DNA of 64,000 nt from Nematostella vectensis (Eukaryota > Cnidaria > Anthozoa > Actiniaria > Edwardsiidae). The position numbers and the translations under genes were made by a program. Position 1 is the stretch's first letter. Each line of letters opens with the position of its first letter. Shown in pieces: positions 36,743 to 49,449 of the stretch. The stretch covers positions 5,358,747-5,422,746 of the forward strand of contig NC_064044.1 in the NCBI RefSeq assembly GCF_932526225.1, given 5' to 3'. The notes under the pieces are model-generated. The model worked only from the letters and a program-made list of their open reading frames with translations. It was not told the origin of the DNA and made no database searches.

Positions 36743-37051
36743 AGACTTCTCATTTTTATTAGTTAATTAGCAGGACGCCAGCCAACCAAATTACGTAAAT
36801 GTGAATTTCCCTCCTCCATCCTTTGATTTTCATTTCTATGCGCTTTATCTAACTGTCCATCTAAAATCAAGAGCATGTCACGTTCTTCGTTCGTCTTGAT
36901 TTCCATGGAGGCTTCCATTGGTAATAAAGCTCAAGTTTATGCTATTTTCTAGCAAGTCCATGATTTATTGCTGTCAAAAAGCAATGGATTCCAGCGAAGA
37001 CGAAATCGTGCGGCCGCTTAAAAGGTTCAGTAAAGATGAGAAGAAGTAGCT

Positions 37052-37768
<717 letters not shown>

Positions 37769-38066
37769 ACATAAGTGGTAGCTGCAATATTACTATTATT
37801 TACTTCTAGTTGTAGGTTCTATAACCTACCTATTGTAACTTGATCAATGATTAAGGTGAGGACAAAATAAAGTGCTGTTTGTGAGTAGTGAATTAAGTCC
37901 GAGGACTAAGACCTAGTACTTCACCCCCAGCTCTTCCCTGCTAAATTCAATACCCTCCCCGTCTTTTAGACACTGGACTAGACCTGATTTCAAGTATCAT
38001 CATGTGACCAAATTTAAGTAATTTGGTTGGCTGGCGTCCTGCTGAATAATTAATGAGGATGAGAAG

Positions 38067-38790
38067 CATCTTTACGCAACATCTTTGTGCGTAAAGGTAC
38101 AATCACATCTTTACGCATGTGTAAATATTAGTTAAGATGCGTAAAAGTCGATTGTATTTTAAAAAGGTTGTTTTACGGCTTAGGTAATTGACCATAATCG
38201 AGTTCAGAATTGTTTCAAACCTGCGTTCTACAACGGCAGAAACATCAGTAGCCACAGTGAACATCATTTACGCATCTTTACGCAACGTTACGACAGCGTA
38301 AATTTCAATCTCCTTTACGCAGATGTGAATCTGCGTAAAAAAAAAACTGCTTAAATATCGAACAGTTGGAAGTACTTAAATATGCTGCAGTTTAGGGGGT
38401 ATTGGCGTCAAGGACAATAAATGGCAATGAAGGCCTTTACGCACATTTACGCAACGCACGACTGCGTAAATTTAGACTTTCTTTACGCGGATGTAAACCT
38501 GCTTAATGTCAAACGGTTAGATTCAATACAAGAGATGTTTTGTCGTATTGGTCCAACAAGAATGAATACTTCAAACATACAAACCACTAACGTGTGTCAA
38601 TGATAACCAGTGAATGTCTTTACTAATGTGATAACGCCTTTACGCAGACGTATGCGTAATATTGCTTTATGTCAAACAGCTAGATGAACCAAGAAAGGGG
38701 CATTTTTGGGGGCATTCATCACGAGGATGATTACTTCAAACGTAAGAGCTGCGAGAGCCTGTCTTTACTAATCTTTACGCAATTGAAATC
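38067..38790. repeat. gcgtaaa-word array, left block
   Basis: About 700 bp densely strewn with tttacgca and gcgtaaa (many copies in both orientations) separated by unique 15-60 bp spacers. The same word dominates 42780-43500. Such dispersed short inverted words are typical of subterminal transposase-binding regions. Confidence 0.6.
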
Positions 38791-39579
38791 GCAATCTTTA
38801 GTCAATTGAAACCCCCACCCCATGGTCACGGGGAAGGGTGGGGGGTTAGACTTTGACCCTGTATAAAACCGAGGAAAGCCCCCACCCCCTCGGCACAAAA
38901 CAGCAGTTTAATGCCCCTACCCCTGCAAACTATAGGCAACTCCCGACAACAAGTCATCTGAAATAAGCTTTTTTTATCTTTCAAAGCCAGTACACTTCAG
39001 CGAGTACATTTGTACCAATTACTATGAAGATAGCAGTTACAAAAACAGATGGAAAAATAAATCATCTTCATCTGGCATTATTTTTTAAGTAACTTTCTTT
39101 GCTTTTATCGAAAACTTATAATCTTTAGAGAATTTAAGTGTCTTTCATTAATTTTAGATCTCATTATATTCTTCGGACTTTTTTTCGGTAGTTTAGAAGT
39201 GAATTTAGTTTCAACGTTTTATAAATAGCCAGGTTTCCTGTTTACCCTAGTAATTTACATTTTGGGGGATAAAGAAAGAAAAAAAAATTGTTATTCGCTT
39301 TATTATCGGATAACTTTGCCTTAGGAAGTCAGTCATATATGAGAGGAAGTGACGCGCAAGTGTATCTATTGTTTTCGCATCAGGTGACTGCCACGGCGGG
39401 CTTTTCAGCGTGTTTAGAAGTGTATGTTTGGTTGGACTATCTTCTCTCTAACTCCACGCCAAAAGATGCGCTATTTCTTTCATTGACATCAAATCGGATG
39501 GCAGCCTCTACCAATAAAAACATTTTGATCACATTGTTTCAAGTTTGGAGGAAAAAAAGAGCTTAAAATCGGGAAATCA

Positions 39580-39775
39580 GCGACTGTTTGAGGACAGAAC
39601 TCGCTGAAATTGTCGCTGAAAGGGAGCCTCACAGACTTTCAGGTAAGCCTTACTGATTGGAACTGATTCCTATTCTTTGCAGTGAGGACAGAACTCGCTG
39701 AAATTGTCGCCGAAAGGGAGCCTCACAGACTTTCAGGTAAGCCTTACTGATTGGAACTGATTCCTATTCTTTGCT
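39580..39775 (+). repeat. Tandem duplication of an exon-like segment
   Basis: A block of about 95 bp (gaggacagaactcgctgaaa through aggtaagccttactgatt) occurs twice in succession, near 39580 and 39682. The second copy is preceded by ctttgcag and both end in ttcag followed by gtaagc, so each looks like a small exon (frame ELAEIVAEREPHRLS) with a donor. It may belong to the same transposon gene as 42270-42455. Confidence 0.6.
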
Positions 39776-40086
39776 CATTTATTACTAGTCTTTAAGGAAA
39801 ATCTTTCGAATTCATCTGATCTTTTTCTTTTAATAGTGTCTATCATTCGATTCGAATCAGCGTTCGCCGTCCGCTAAAGAGCCCTCGGTTTTATTTTATC
39901 TGGCCAGCGGAGAAATCTTATATTCTTCACATGAAGCACTTGTTTTATTGAATTCTATTTTATACAAACCACTGATTTTTTTTTACGATTAGGCTCGGTT
40001 GTTATTGAGCTAGTGCATTGCTTGGCATATCTTTAGACTTTCTGGTGCAGTGATCATAAAAATTAATCACAGAACTATGTAAATAT

Positions 40087-42035
40087 CAATTGTTGTTGAT
40101 GAATAATTAAATCAAGTCCTGGATTGCTAAGAGACAGAAAATGCTCGCTAAATTCGGCAGCGACTCTGTCATCTTCAAATTCTGGCGCTGTAGAGTCGTC
40201 AGTGCCATTCGCACGTGTAAGCGCTCCTTTTATCAGTCCAAGGTGAAAAAGCTTAAGGACACCAATAAACGAAAGTGGTGGAGGGAAGTTAAAAACCAGG
40301 ACAAAAAACAAAAAACAGGACAGTCAATAAGCCAAGGGGAATGGTATAGTCAGTTAATAGGCGAGTCCTCCATCGCCAGCATAGATAATCTGTATAAGAA
40401 GATCAACGAGTTATTCGTCCAGCTAACGTCTGATTTTAGAACTCTGTTACCCAAAGACGTCACAGCTATTGTTGTTCCTGATGTCCCGGGTCATTTCCTG
40501 GTATCATCGTATGAGGCTTATAAGTCTTTGCGAGGGATTCTCACCAACAAGGCACCTGGACCGGATGGGATCCCAGCCCTTATTCTGAAAATGTTTGCAT
40601 TCGAACTGTCACCTATAGTAGCTGAATTATACAACACATCACTAAAGGAAGGTCACTTCCCGGGTCTGTTGAAGTCGGCCAACGTGCGCCCCCTGCCTAA
40701 ACTGAGCCCTCCTAAGAGCATCAAAACCGACATACGGCCGATCTCACTCACATCTCGCCAAAGCAATGGAAGGCTTCACTCTATCCAGATCACTTCCAGG
40801 TATCGTGCAACACCTAGATACGAAGCAATTTGCGGTGGCTGGGAAATCGTGCCAACACGCTATTGTGTACCTCCTGCACTTGACACTAGAGGCTTTAGAC
40901 CGAGGCGGCGTATGGGTGTGGGTGTTCTTGCTGACTTTAAGAAAGGATTTGACCTAATAGACCACCACAACCTGTTAAATAAGCTTTGTAGCCTAGATAT
41001 CCACCCCTGTCTACTCAGGTGGATTGCTTCCTTTTTAGAAGGTAGAACTCAGGTAGTAAGCATAGCATCCCCAACATCACCACCACTCAACCTCAATGGA
41101 GGAATACCAGAGGGAACACGTCTAGGTCCTATTCTATTCGCAGTTATGGTCAACGACCTTCTCCGCTGCTGGATTCTACGCGCCAAGTTCATCGACGACC
41201 TTACAGCTATTGAAATTATTCCCAAAAACGCGCCATCCACCTTACCATTTATAGTATCGCAGGTCCACTCGTTCGCAACTAGCAATAATATGTGTCTGAA
41301 TCCTACAAAATGTAAAGTAATGGCTGTTGATTTTTTGCACTAAAATAGTTTTCAATGTCCTCCTATTGGGACCGGTGGCACCATCTTAGAAGAAGTCAAG
41401 TCCTTTAAATTTCTCGGGTTTTTCATTACTCACGACTTGACATGGGAGGTACATTGTGACTCTATAGTGAAAAAAGCAAACCGGCGCCTGTATGCTATAA
41501 GGCAGCTAAAGCGCTGTGGCGTGTCTATCGATGACATAGTGGTTTATTGCTCCCTTGTGCGATCCACGCTCGAGTACGCAAGCGTCGTTTTCGCAGACCT
41601 GCCACGCTACCTTTCTAATTCATTGGAGAGAGTCCAGAAACGCGCCCTCGCCATTATCTATCCGGGCTTGGATTACAAGGAGGCTCTAACTAGGGCAAAC
41701 CTAGCCATCCTTGAAGATCGTCGGACTGATGCCTGCTGCTGGTTTATCTCTTGTTTGACGCCACAAAACCCAGTGTACCGGCTTGTGCAAGACCGCATTG
41801 AGGCTACTACCCATAGCTACCAGTTAAGAACGCGCACTGGCAATCACATCAAACCTTTTGCGACCAATAGATTTGTCAACTTTGCCACAAACAAACACGC
41901 GCTGGCCTTGGCTATCTGACTGCCCATACTACCTTTATACTTATTATATTGTATCAATTAATCATTATTTATTATATTTGATATTGGAATCCTGTAATTT
42001 AGCTTTTAAGGCTACGCGAGGACTAATAAACGAGT
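40087..42035 (+). mobile_element. 5'-truncated non-LTR retrotransposon (LINE) with reverse transcriptase
   Basis: Encodes a reverse transcriptase: NKAPGPDGIP near 40548, GGIPEGTRLGPILFAVMVNDL near 41098, and FIDD in place of the YADD box near 41188-41199, then the thumb and C-terminal region to 41919. The apurinic-type endonuclease and ORF1 are missing. Lesions are a frame change near 40756 that is restored near 40917 and a single in-frame TAA at 41341-41343; codons run on in the same frame to 41919. The tail is gtaatttagcttttaaggct then an ATT-rich run. Looks CR1/jockey-like, but the clade is not certain. Dead copy. Confidence 0.9.
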
Positions 42036-42269
42036 ATTATTATTTATTTATTTTTTGCTATCCCAGGATAAAACAGCAGCAAATGAACTAGATATGGAAT
42101 GATGATTTTCAACTGTAAAAAAAACTTTGAACGCCAATCAATTCATGTAATATTTTCTTTAAAGTTTTTACATTTTCAGCGGATTCTGTTACAGAGAGGG
42201 GGGGGGGGGGGGGGGGGGAAGATGTTGGAAGAAAATCTTTGCTAATATTTATGTTGGGTTTTGTTTTAG

Positions 42270-42455
42270 AAATTGGCAAGGCGACAATCTGTCTTTGAAG
42301 AAGTAAATTTCAGAGATGAGGAGGTGAAGGAAAAGGCTTGGCGATGCTTGGAAATCGAATATATGAGTTCTGAAGAGAGTGACATTGATCAAATGATACA
42401 CCAATTCTTTTGGTTAAGGAGCTGGGCTGGGCGAGCCCCAAGCTCAAGTGATTGA
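42270..42455 (+). CDS. Putative transposon-associated coding exon
   Basis: After a ttgttttag acceptor a frame runs to TGA at 42453-42455: KLARRQSVFEEVNFRDEEVK... with WRCLEIEYMSSEESD, rich in Glu and Asp. It has exon-like codon use. The phrase (charged helix, then W-x-x-LE-x-EYMSSEE-D) reminds me of accessory proteins in repeated elements of aquatic animals, but I cannot name the family. It lies between the LINE and the right gcgtaaa array. Confidence 0.4.
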   Translation, partial: KLARRQSVFEEVNFRDEEVKEKAWRCLEIEYMSSEESDIDQMIHQFFWLRSWAGRAPSSSD

Positions 42456-42779
42456 AGCGAAGGCTCGACGAGAAATATGTGCATCCCTGCCCAAATATGC
42501 ACAAATGTGTAGGCAGCCCAGTGTGGATTCTAAACCTTTGTCTATCAGGTCAGCTCCAGAGAACCCGGTGGAGTGGGCAATATCACCAACGCATTGACTC
42601 TAGCTTGTTTTGATTATTTTCCGTTTGAGAACTATGGACACATTTGACAGAGGAAAAGTAGCTTTTTTAATATTTTATATCTATATATTGCCAAAGACCA
42701 CTATATGTTACTATTTTTGTAAGTCCGAGTACAAAGATTATGATAAAGACAACAAAATAACAGCACACTGAAGACTTTT

Positions 42780-43500
42780 TCTGTTTGTCAAATTGCGTAA
42801 ATGTGAATTGGGGAAATGACCTATTTACGTAAGGTAATATGAGGGTTGGGCGTACGTAAATATGCGTAAAGGAGGTATTTATGTTGCTTTATACTAGCAT
42901 AAAGATGTGGAGAATTCACACGACATTTACGCATTCTTTGCGGGTGCTTAAAGCAGCTATTTGCATTACTTTATTGCTTGTGTTTTGCGAGGGCATTAGT
43001 AATCCTTTACATAATGCGCGAAAATGTAATTACACGACATTTACGCATCCTTTGCGATGCAATGCGTAAAGAAGGTTGCTTTAATGGTTGCGTACAGAAG
43101 CGATTTTTTTCAAGGTTATTAAGAATCCTTTACATACTGCGTAAAGATGTTTTAAAGTGTACTTTACCCAACAATTACGCATCCTTTATGAATGCGTTAA
43201 AAAGGTATTTACGTTACTTTATCGGTTGCGTGAAGAAGGTATTTACGTTACTTTATCGGTTGCGTAAAGAAGGTATTTACGTTACTTTATCGGTTGCGTA
43301 AAGAAGTGTAAATTTTCCAAGGTCACTAAGTATTCTTTACAGATGTGCGTGAAGACGTCGTAAAGATGTCGTAAAGATGTCGTAAAGATGTCGTAAAGAC
43401 GTCGTAAAGATCAAATTTACGCAAATGGAAATATTACGTAAAGATGTTTAAAACTGTTCTTTACGCAATATTTACGCATCCTTTACGGACACGTAAAATC
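42780..43500. repeat. gcgtaaa-word array, right block, with short tandem repeats
   Basis: Dense gcgtaaa and tttacgca words as at 38067-38790. Contains about three 34-bp tandem units (ggtatttacgttactttatc then ggttgcgtaaagaa) around 43200-43310 and about five 11-bp units (gtcgtaaagat) at 43340-43410. Confidence 0.65.
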
Positions 43501-44157
43501 ACGATTTCATGCTGTGATTCGATCGAGGAATACGTTCCCGGGTTTTTTGCCTATAGAGTTTTATCCGGGTTTTCGTATCGGGCGTGTGATTTTGAAGTTG
43601 TATTTTCATAAGATTATTGATATTTTTGAATTGTGTAATTGCACTTGCACTTAAGTAATATGTTAGGTATTATAATTTTTAAGTTAAGAATATTTTCTGC
43701 ATTGTATTCCACGTTTGATTTCTTATAAAATGTGAAGTGGTACCAGTTCGTAGCAAGGAAGTCGAGAATAGCGCTTTACAGCAAGACTCACCTCTTACCT
43801 GTCAACAAGTGTTAGTAAGAGGTCACGATTTGCGCATACGTGCTTTTCGTCCTTTGTATAAACTTGACATTTCGAGATAAACATAAATACCACACTCGAA
43901 TAAATGGGCGGGCCTTTTTAAGTGAGTAATCACAGGCGATTTGTCCGTCTCTGATGCTTCTCTTTGATTTGATTCAAGAATGAATGTTTTTAGATAATGA
44001 ATTTGTTTTTAACACATTCGTTCGGTCTTGGGGAGGGAGAGCTGGCTTTGCTGAATGAAAGAAATGTTTATATACGCCTTTATACGAAGGTCGAATACGT
44101 GACACAATTCTCAAGAGTGTTATTTGAGAAGTTGTTCCGCTATTCAATACCGGAGGA
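43501..44157. other. Upstream region of the secreted-module gene
   Basis: No exon or repeat recognised. It is the likely proximal control region of the gene whose TATA box is at 44158. Confidence 0.4.
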
Positions 44158-44166
44158 TATAAAAAG
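44158..44166 (+). promoter_or_regulatory. TATA box of the secreted-module gene
   Basis: TATAAAAAG 116 bp before the ATG at 44282, which would place the transcription start near 44188-44192 and give a 5' UTR of about 90 bp. Confidence 0.6.
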
Positions 44167-44281
44167 CCCAGTGTTGACTTCACCAATTGTATCTACAAGG
44201 CTTTGGCTTACTCCATCTGCAGAGTCTCCATATCGACAAGAGTGAAACAAAATATCTTTTAAGAAAGCTTCGCGTACAAAG

Positions 44282-47200
44282 ATGCAGTTGGTGCTTGGCT
44301 TGCTTGCCCTGTCTTGTGCGGCGGGCCTGCAATCTGCTGAAGGTAGTGTACAGTCTTTATATTTCTTAAGTTTCTCCTGGATAGTTTAAATCTTTCTCGC
44401 ATAGCTTTATAACGTGAGGTCTTAAGACTATGCTAGTCGGCTCTCATTCGGACTTATTTGGAAATGCTCTGTTTTCGAATATTGAGAATTCTTTTTATTT
44501 GGATCGCGAAGAAATGATACGTTTTCTCGCACCCTTGCCCCAGTGCACCTCGGCCTTCACGCGCAGCCACAGAAAAATATTGCGTGCCAACGGAAAAAAA
44601 TACCGTGGCCACGGGAAAAAAATCCGTGTCAACGAAAAAAAATCCTTTTAAACGGCGTGTCAACGCCCGTGCCCACGAGTTCGAAAGCCTAAGTGTATGT
44701 TTTCCCGTGGACGGCCACATATTCGAAAAGAAAACATTTCCGAATAACCCGAAATAAGAGCAGGCTACTTTTAGTAAAAAAAAGAACAACAAGTATACAA
44801 CAGGATTGTTACATTCAAAGTGAGTCATGTAATTTTTGTGAGTATGTCATTCTTTGGATTCTAACGAGGTATTTTCTATTTCATTCTTTGGCAGGTGCAA
44901 AGTACGATGTGCTATCCTGCAATTCCTTCAACTTAGCGAATAACCAATACGAACAAAATGCAGACCACGGCTCATGGCCAGCCAGCGGCTTCTGTCGTGC
45001 AATTCGTAACCAGATCCTCCCTGTCGGCGCACACTATTCCTACGAGGCTTTGGTGTCGCTGTATAACGTGAGGGGGAGGGGCGGGGTGAATTTTGGTCAT
45101 CTTGGATTGGCTTACAATGCGCTGGATGCGAACAACTTCGATTTCGTATACTTTCGGTAAGTGCATCTTTATATACCCATTTAAAAAAATTGGTAATGAT
45201 TAGTGCAAACGGCAAATGTCGATTGGAGTTACAGTTCCACTACTTCTAAGTACTATGTCTTATATGGTATCATATTATATATATATATTTTTTTATTATA
45301 TTTAAAGGCAATGGATTTATAGCTCTTGCATAGCTAGAGTTTTTTTCAGTCGTGGAACTGCCATTTGCCATTTGCCATTTGCCATTCGCCGGTTGCACTG
45401 ACAACGTTTTTCTAATTAGATTTATGTGCAGATTATTGATATTGCAAACTGTTTACTTGATTGTATTTTTAAATATGATTGCATGTTTCGTTATTATAAT
45501 ATATTTGATAATTATTGTGCTCGTGATAAAGGAAAATAATTTTGTCGAAAGAATAACAAAATATTGAAGAATGATAGCTCAGTGCCAGCTTAAATAATCT
45601 ATACTTTTCGATTTTTGAATCGTTCCAGTCCTCACTCCTCTGGGGGCTGCTTCCAAACTGGTTACGTCATCAACGGAATCCCAACATTCCCCGCGGACTC
45701 AGTGTCCAGTGCTTGCCCAAGCGGACCTCCGAGGGGTGGAGCATGGTTCCAGGCAAAGGTTCTCGTCCAGGGTACCAAAGCTCGCATATTCCTGGACAAC
45801 AAACTAATCCGAGAAGTTTCTACCCATTACCGACCATATGGACGCGCAGGCGTCATCGTCGCGAACGGTTACAAAAATGTTATCTACTTTAAAAACTTTG
45901 AGATAAAAGGCATCTCAAAATCCTACCCCTTCCCGGCGAGGTCTTGTATGGCGACACACACTCTTCCTGGATATTACTTGCTGGACGCGGACCATGGCTC
46001 CTGGCCGCGAAGCGGGTTTTGCAGAACATTACTTAAACCTGCTTTACCTGGTTCCTCTTATCGGGTGTCGGCGAAGTTCTTGAATCTGATCGGGCGTGAC
46101 GGTGTTAATTTTGGACATCTTGGACTGATGTTCAATGCAAAGGACATTAACAATTTCGATTTCGTCTATTTTAGGTAAGTCGAGACGGCGATGCGCTTTT
46201 ATTGATAAAGATATTTAAAATATCTCGAATGATAGCAGCATTTCAACAAAACATTTTTTATGTCAAGCAAATTATTGGACATTTCATGTGCATAATTTTT
46301 ACTTTCAGTTTGCACTCACAGACTTGATGAGTTAAATTTATTTCAAAATGGTCGCCTGCAATGTTACGTGAATGGGAATTCTCGACGTACACAGTTTTTG
46401 GTAAAAAAAGGAAACAATGATTTTAGCGAACTCCAAAAAATATTTTCTTATGTCAACACTTGTCTCCTTTTTAAATTCTGACGATAACAATCATCTACTC
46501 ATCTTCAGGCCACACTCTGCTGGAGGCTGCTATCAAACAGGATATGTCGTCAACGGGGTCCCTAATCTTAGTGGTGCTTCCTCAGGGCCATGCTCTGGTG
46601 GCCCCCCATCAGGCGGAAAATGGTTCAGCGCGCATGTTGACGTCATCGGAACACGCGGCAAAATCTTCCTCGGAGAGATCCTGGTAGCGACTATCACAAC
46701 CCATTTTCCCGCCAAACTACAAGGTGGTGTCATCGTTGCCAATGGTTACAAAAATGTCATATACTTTAAAGAGTATAAAATGAAGAAGCTGTCGGATGGG
46801 CTCCCATTCCCTTCACGGTCTTGTCGAGCCACGTTACGAGGGCCTGGGTACTATGAGCTGGATGCTGCGCATGGCACGTGGCCTGCTAGCGGGTTCTGCA
46901 GAGTGCTCATGCCAAAAAGTCTTCATACTAAAGAGTACAGTGTGTCTGTTGACTTGTATAACGTGGTTGGCTGGAAAGGCGTTAACTCTGGGCACTTGGG
47001 TCTTATGTATAACGCCAAAGACATCGACAACTTTGAATTTGTGTATTTCAGGTGAGTTCAACAAATTTGTTTTACTCCATTTTTACGTGCGCATCACATG
47101 CCCAATACAAAACAATTACGTGATTATCACATGATAGAATAACCATAGCCAGTATGAAGCGCGCTGGCAGTTGCCTCGTTCTATAGCAAGATCGTGAATA

Positions 47201-49396
47201 AAAAACTCTGTCTCACTTCGCACTCGGGCTTTTACACCTACAATGCCTTTGCCTTGTTACACCTTTTGATTAGAGCTCACAAAATGGTTATGGATGCATC
47301 ACATTGTTGATATAGTCGAATGAGCCCCTCTGACAACACTTATGTCAAACGCAATAACCACTTTCCTCCCCACGTGCTTGTTACCCTTTTACACGTGATG
47401 ATCACGTGTACTCTCTTATCTCAGACCCCATTGGGTGGCCGGTTGCTACCAGACCGGATATGTGAAGAATGGGGTTCCTGTGTTTGACAATCTCGCAGTT
47501 AACCGCCCGTGTGTTAATGGACCACCAAAAGGACAGACTTGGTTTACTGCAAAGGTAAGTACACTTGTGTGTCACGCAACTATGCCACTACATTGTGATA
47601 TTTAGGAAATATGTGGTCGGATCCCCTAATACTTTCCTTAGAAACCGCTGCTGATAAGGGTAGGATAACATTCTTGAAAGTCATTTGGGGCTTAAATCAG
47701 GGGCGTAGGCAGGGCCAAGGGGGCCCGGGCCCCCCTTCTCAGGCCCGAACCCAGGGGGTGTGCAAGGGGTGCGAACGCATTCCATCCCCTCCCCTCCCCT
47801 CTCCTCCCCTCCCCACACAACAGCCGAAGGTCCACTTTGGGTTATCAATAGACGTGCTATCTGTAGACAACACTTAAAGCATAAGCTTGATCACTCTCGT
47901 AGCCAAATCCGACAATAAACTTTCTGTGGATATACTGCAAAGGTATATAAAATTGCTTTTTGTGTCCTCCCCCCTCCCCCCGGAAGGGAAAAACTAGGTC
48001 CATTTTTTTTTTCGGATTTCGCACCCCCCAAAGAAAAATCCTGGGTACGGGCCTGCTTCTAGCAGCCAAAAATACAGTTAATGTATGAAACATTATCTAA
48101 AACACAAGAGACAATGCCTTGAAAAGGCCTTTTGGGCCCACTCCTGTTAAAAATCCTGGCTACGCCGCTGAAAATGCTTTCACACTAAGCGCAAAATTTA
48201 TCAGGTGTGTAGCCTTTAAATGGGGAATGGAATTGCTTTCACGTATCGCTAAAGCCTTGATATAATTCGTTTCAGGTCAGTGTTGAAGGAGCATCGGTAA
48301 AAATCTACAGAGATAATGTATATCTCAGCTCAGTCCCTACGCGCTTCACTCCCACACCAAAAGGTGGTGTCATTGTCGCCAATGGTTACCAGAACGTCAT
48401 CTACTACAGAGACTTCAGGCTCCGCCCACTCAACCAGCCAATACCGTTCCTTACCACTCAGTGCATTAGTGCAGCTCAGAAAGGCAGCGGTTATACACTT
48501 CATGGTACAAACGGCGCATGGCCTGGAAGCGGGTTCTGCCGTGCGCTGTACGACGAGGTAATTGCAGGCTCAGGTTATACAATCTCTGCTGATTTCTACA
48601 ACGTTCGCGGAAGGTCTAGTAGCCAGTCTTCTGGAGTTGGACATCTTGGAATAATGTTCAACGCAAAGGACCTGAACAATTTCGACTTCATTTACTTCAG
48701 GTAAGGCCTATTTACCGGTTCAAAAAGTGGTTACAATTCTTATTTCAGCTCCTGTCACTGACATTTTTATGGCTAATGTTATAACAAAACTCACTCCTTT
48801 GTTATTGTTTATCATTAAAAATACAGTGATTTATTCGCATGAAAACTTCAAAATAACAATCTAAGAATAAAGTATGATATGCTTTAGATATTTGATTTAA
48901 AATATCTCGATTACTTGCTTGAATTAGCCGATGGAAATGGATGCTTTGTGTGAACCGACATTGAGCGGGATCCTAAAATAGCGGCGTGGAGCCATTTATG
49001 CCAGCCAGTAACTTTTTGCGGTAGATCTTTGTATCCCTTGGTTCAAGAAAGAGATCATCCTAGATAGTCGCAGTCTTGAATCATACTAACTTGTGTGTCT
49101 TCATTGTGTGTTCCAGGCCCCACTGGGTCAACGGCTGCGTACAACCCGGATATGTCCAGACCAATGTCGTCCACACTACGTCCACGTTCCCATGCTCTAA
49201 CGGCCCTCCCGCCACAGGAACCTGGTTCAACATCAAAGTTGTCGTGGCCGGAAGTCAGGCTCGTGTCTATAGAGACGGAGTTCTCGTGCGCACCATTTCC
49301 GGTCACTTTTCCGCTCTCGCAAGTGGTGGCGTGGTCGTGGCCAATGGTTATGACAACGTTATTGAATTCAAGAATTTTAATGTTGTGAAAAACTAG
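44282..49396 (+). CDS. Secreted protein with four tandem cysteine-containing modules, 7 exons
   Basis: Exons: 44282-44342, 44895-45156, 45629-46174, 46509-47051, 47425-47554, 48276-48700, 49117-49396; all GT/AG and phase-consistent, 2247 bases, 748 residues. Exon 1 is a signal peptide (MQLVLGLLALSCAAG). The rest is four copies of a module of about 180 residues. Each has a first Cys (RSC or TQC), a GSWPASGFCR-type motif, GHLGLMFNAKD-NNF-F-YFR, PH--GGC-QTGYV, a fourth Cys before GPP, then W-F----V and GGVIVANGYKNVIYFK. Four cysteines per module suggest two disulphides. The strand-rich pattern suggests a concanavalin/LamG-like lectin or glucanase fold, but no catalytic residues are assigned. Each module is cut by a phase-2 intron inside the YFR codon; module 3 has one extra intron. 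Family not recognised. Confidence 0.9.
47699..48170. mobile_element. MITE-like element in intron 5 of the secreted-module gene
   Basis: Ends caggggcgtaggcagg and cctggctacgccgctg are imperfect inverted repeats. A similar internal phrase (ctgggtacgggcctgct near 48046) suggests a composite of two related pieces. C- and G-rich tracts flank the ends. No ORF. Confidence 0.65.
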
Positions 49397-49440
49397 GCAT
49401 GCAGTTGTAATGGTACTTGGCCCTAGCCTTTAGTACAAAT

Positions 49441-49446
49441 ATTAAA
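49441..49446 (+). promoter_or_regulatory. Polyadenylation signal of the secreted-module gene
   Basis: ATTAAA, the common variant signal, 45 bp after the stop codon at 49394-49396. Confidence 0.5.
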
Positions 49447-49449
49447 CAA

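Noticed and set aside
42881-43301. Short frames in the gcgtaaa array, and the suspicion of a CRISPR-like array
   Set aside because: The words are short, in both orientations and irregularly spaced; no conserved repeat-spacer pattern, and the genome is eukaryotic.
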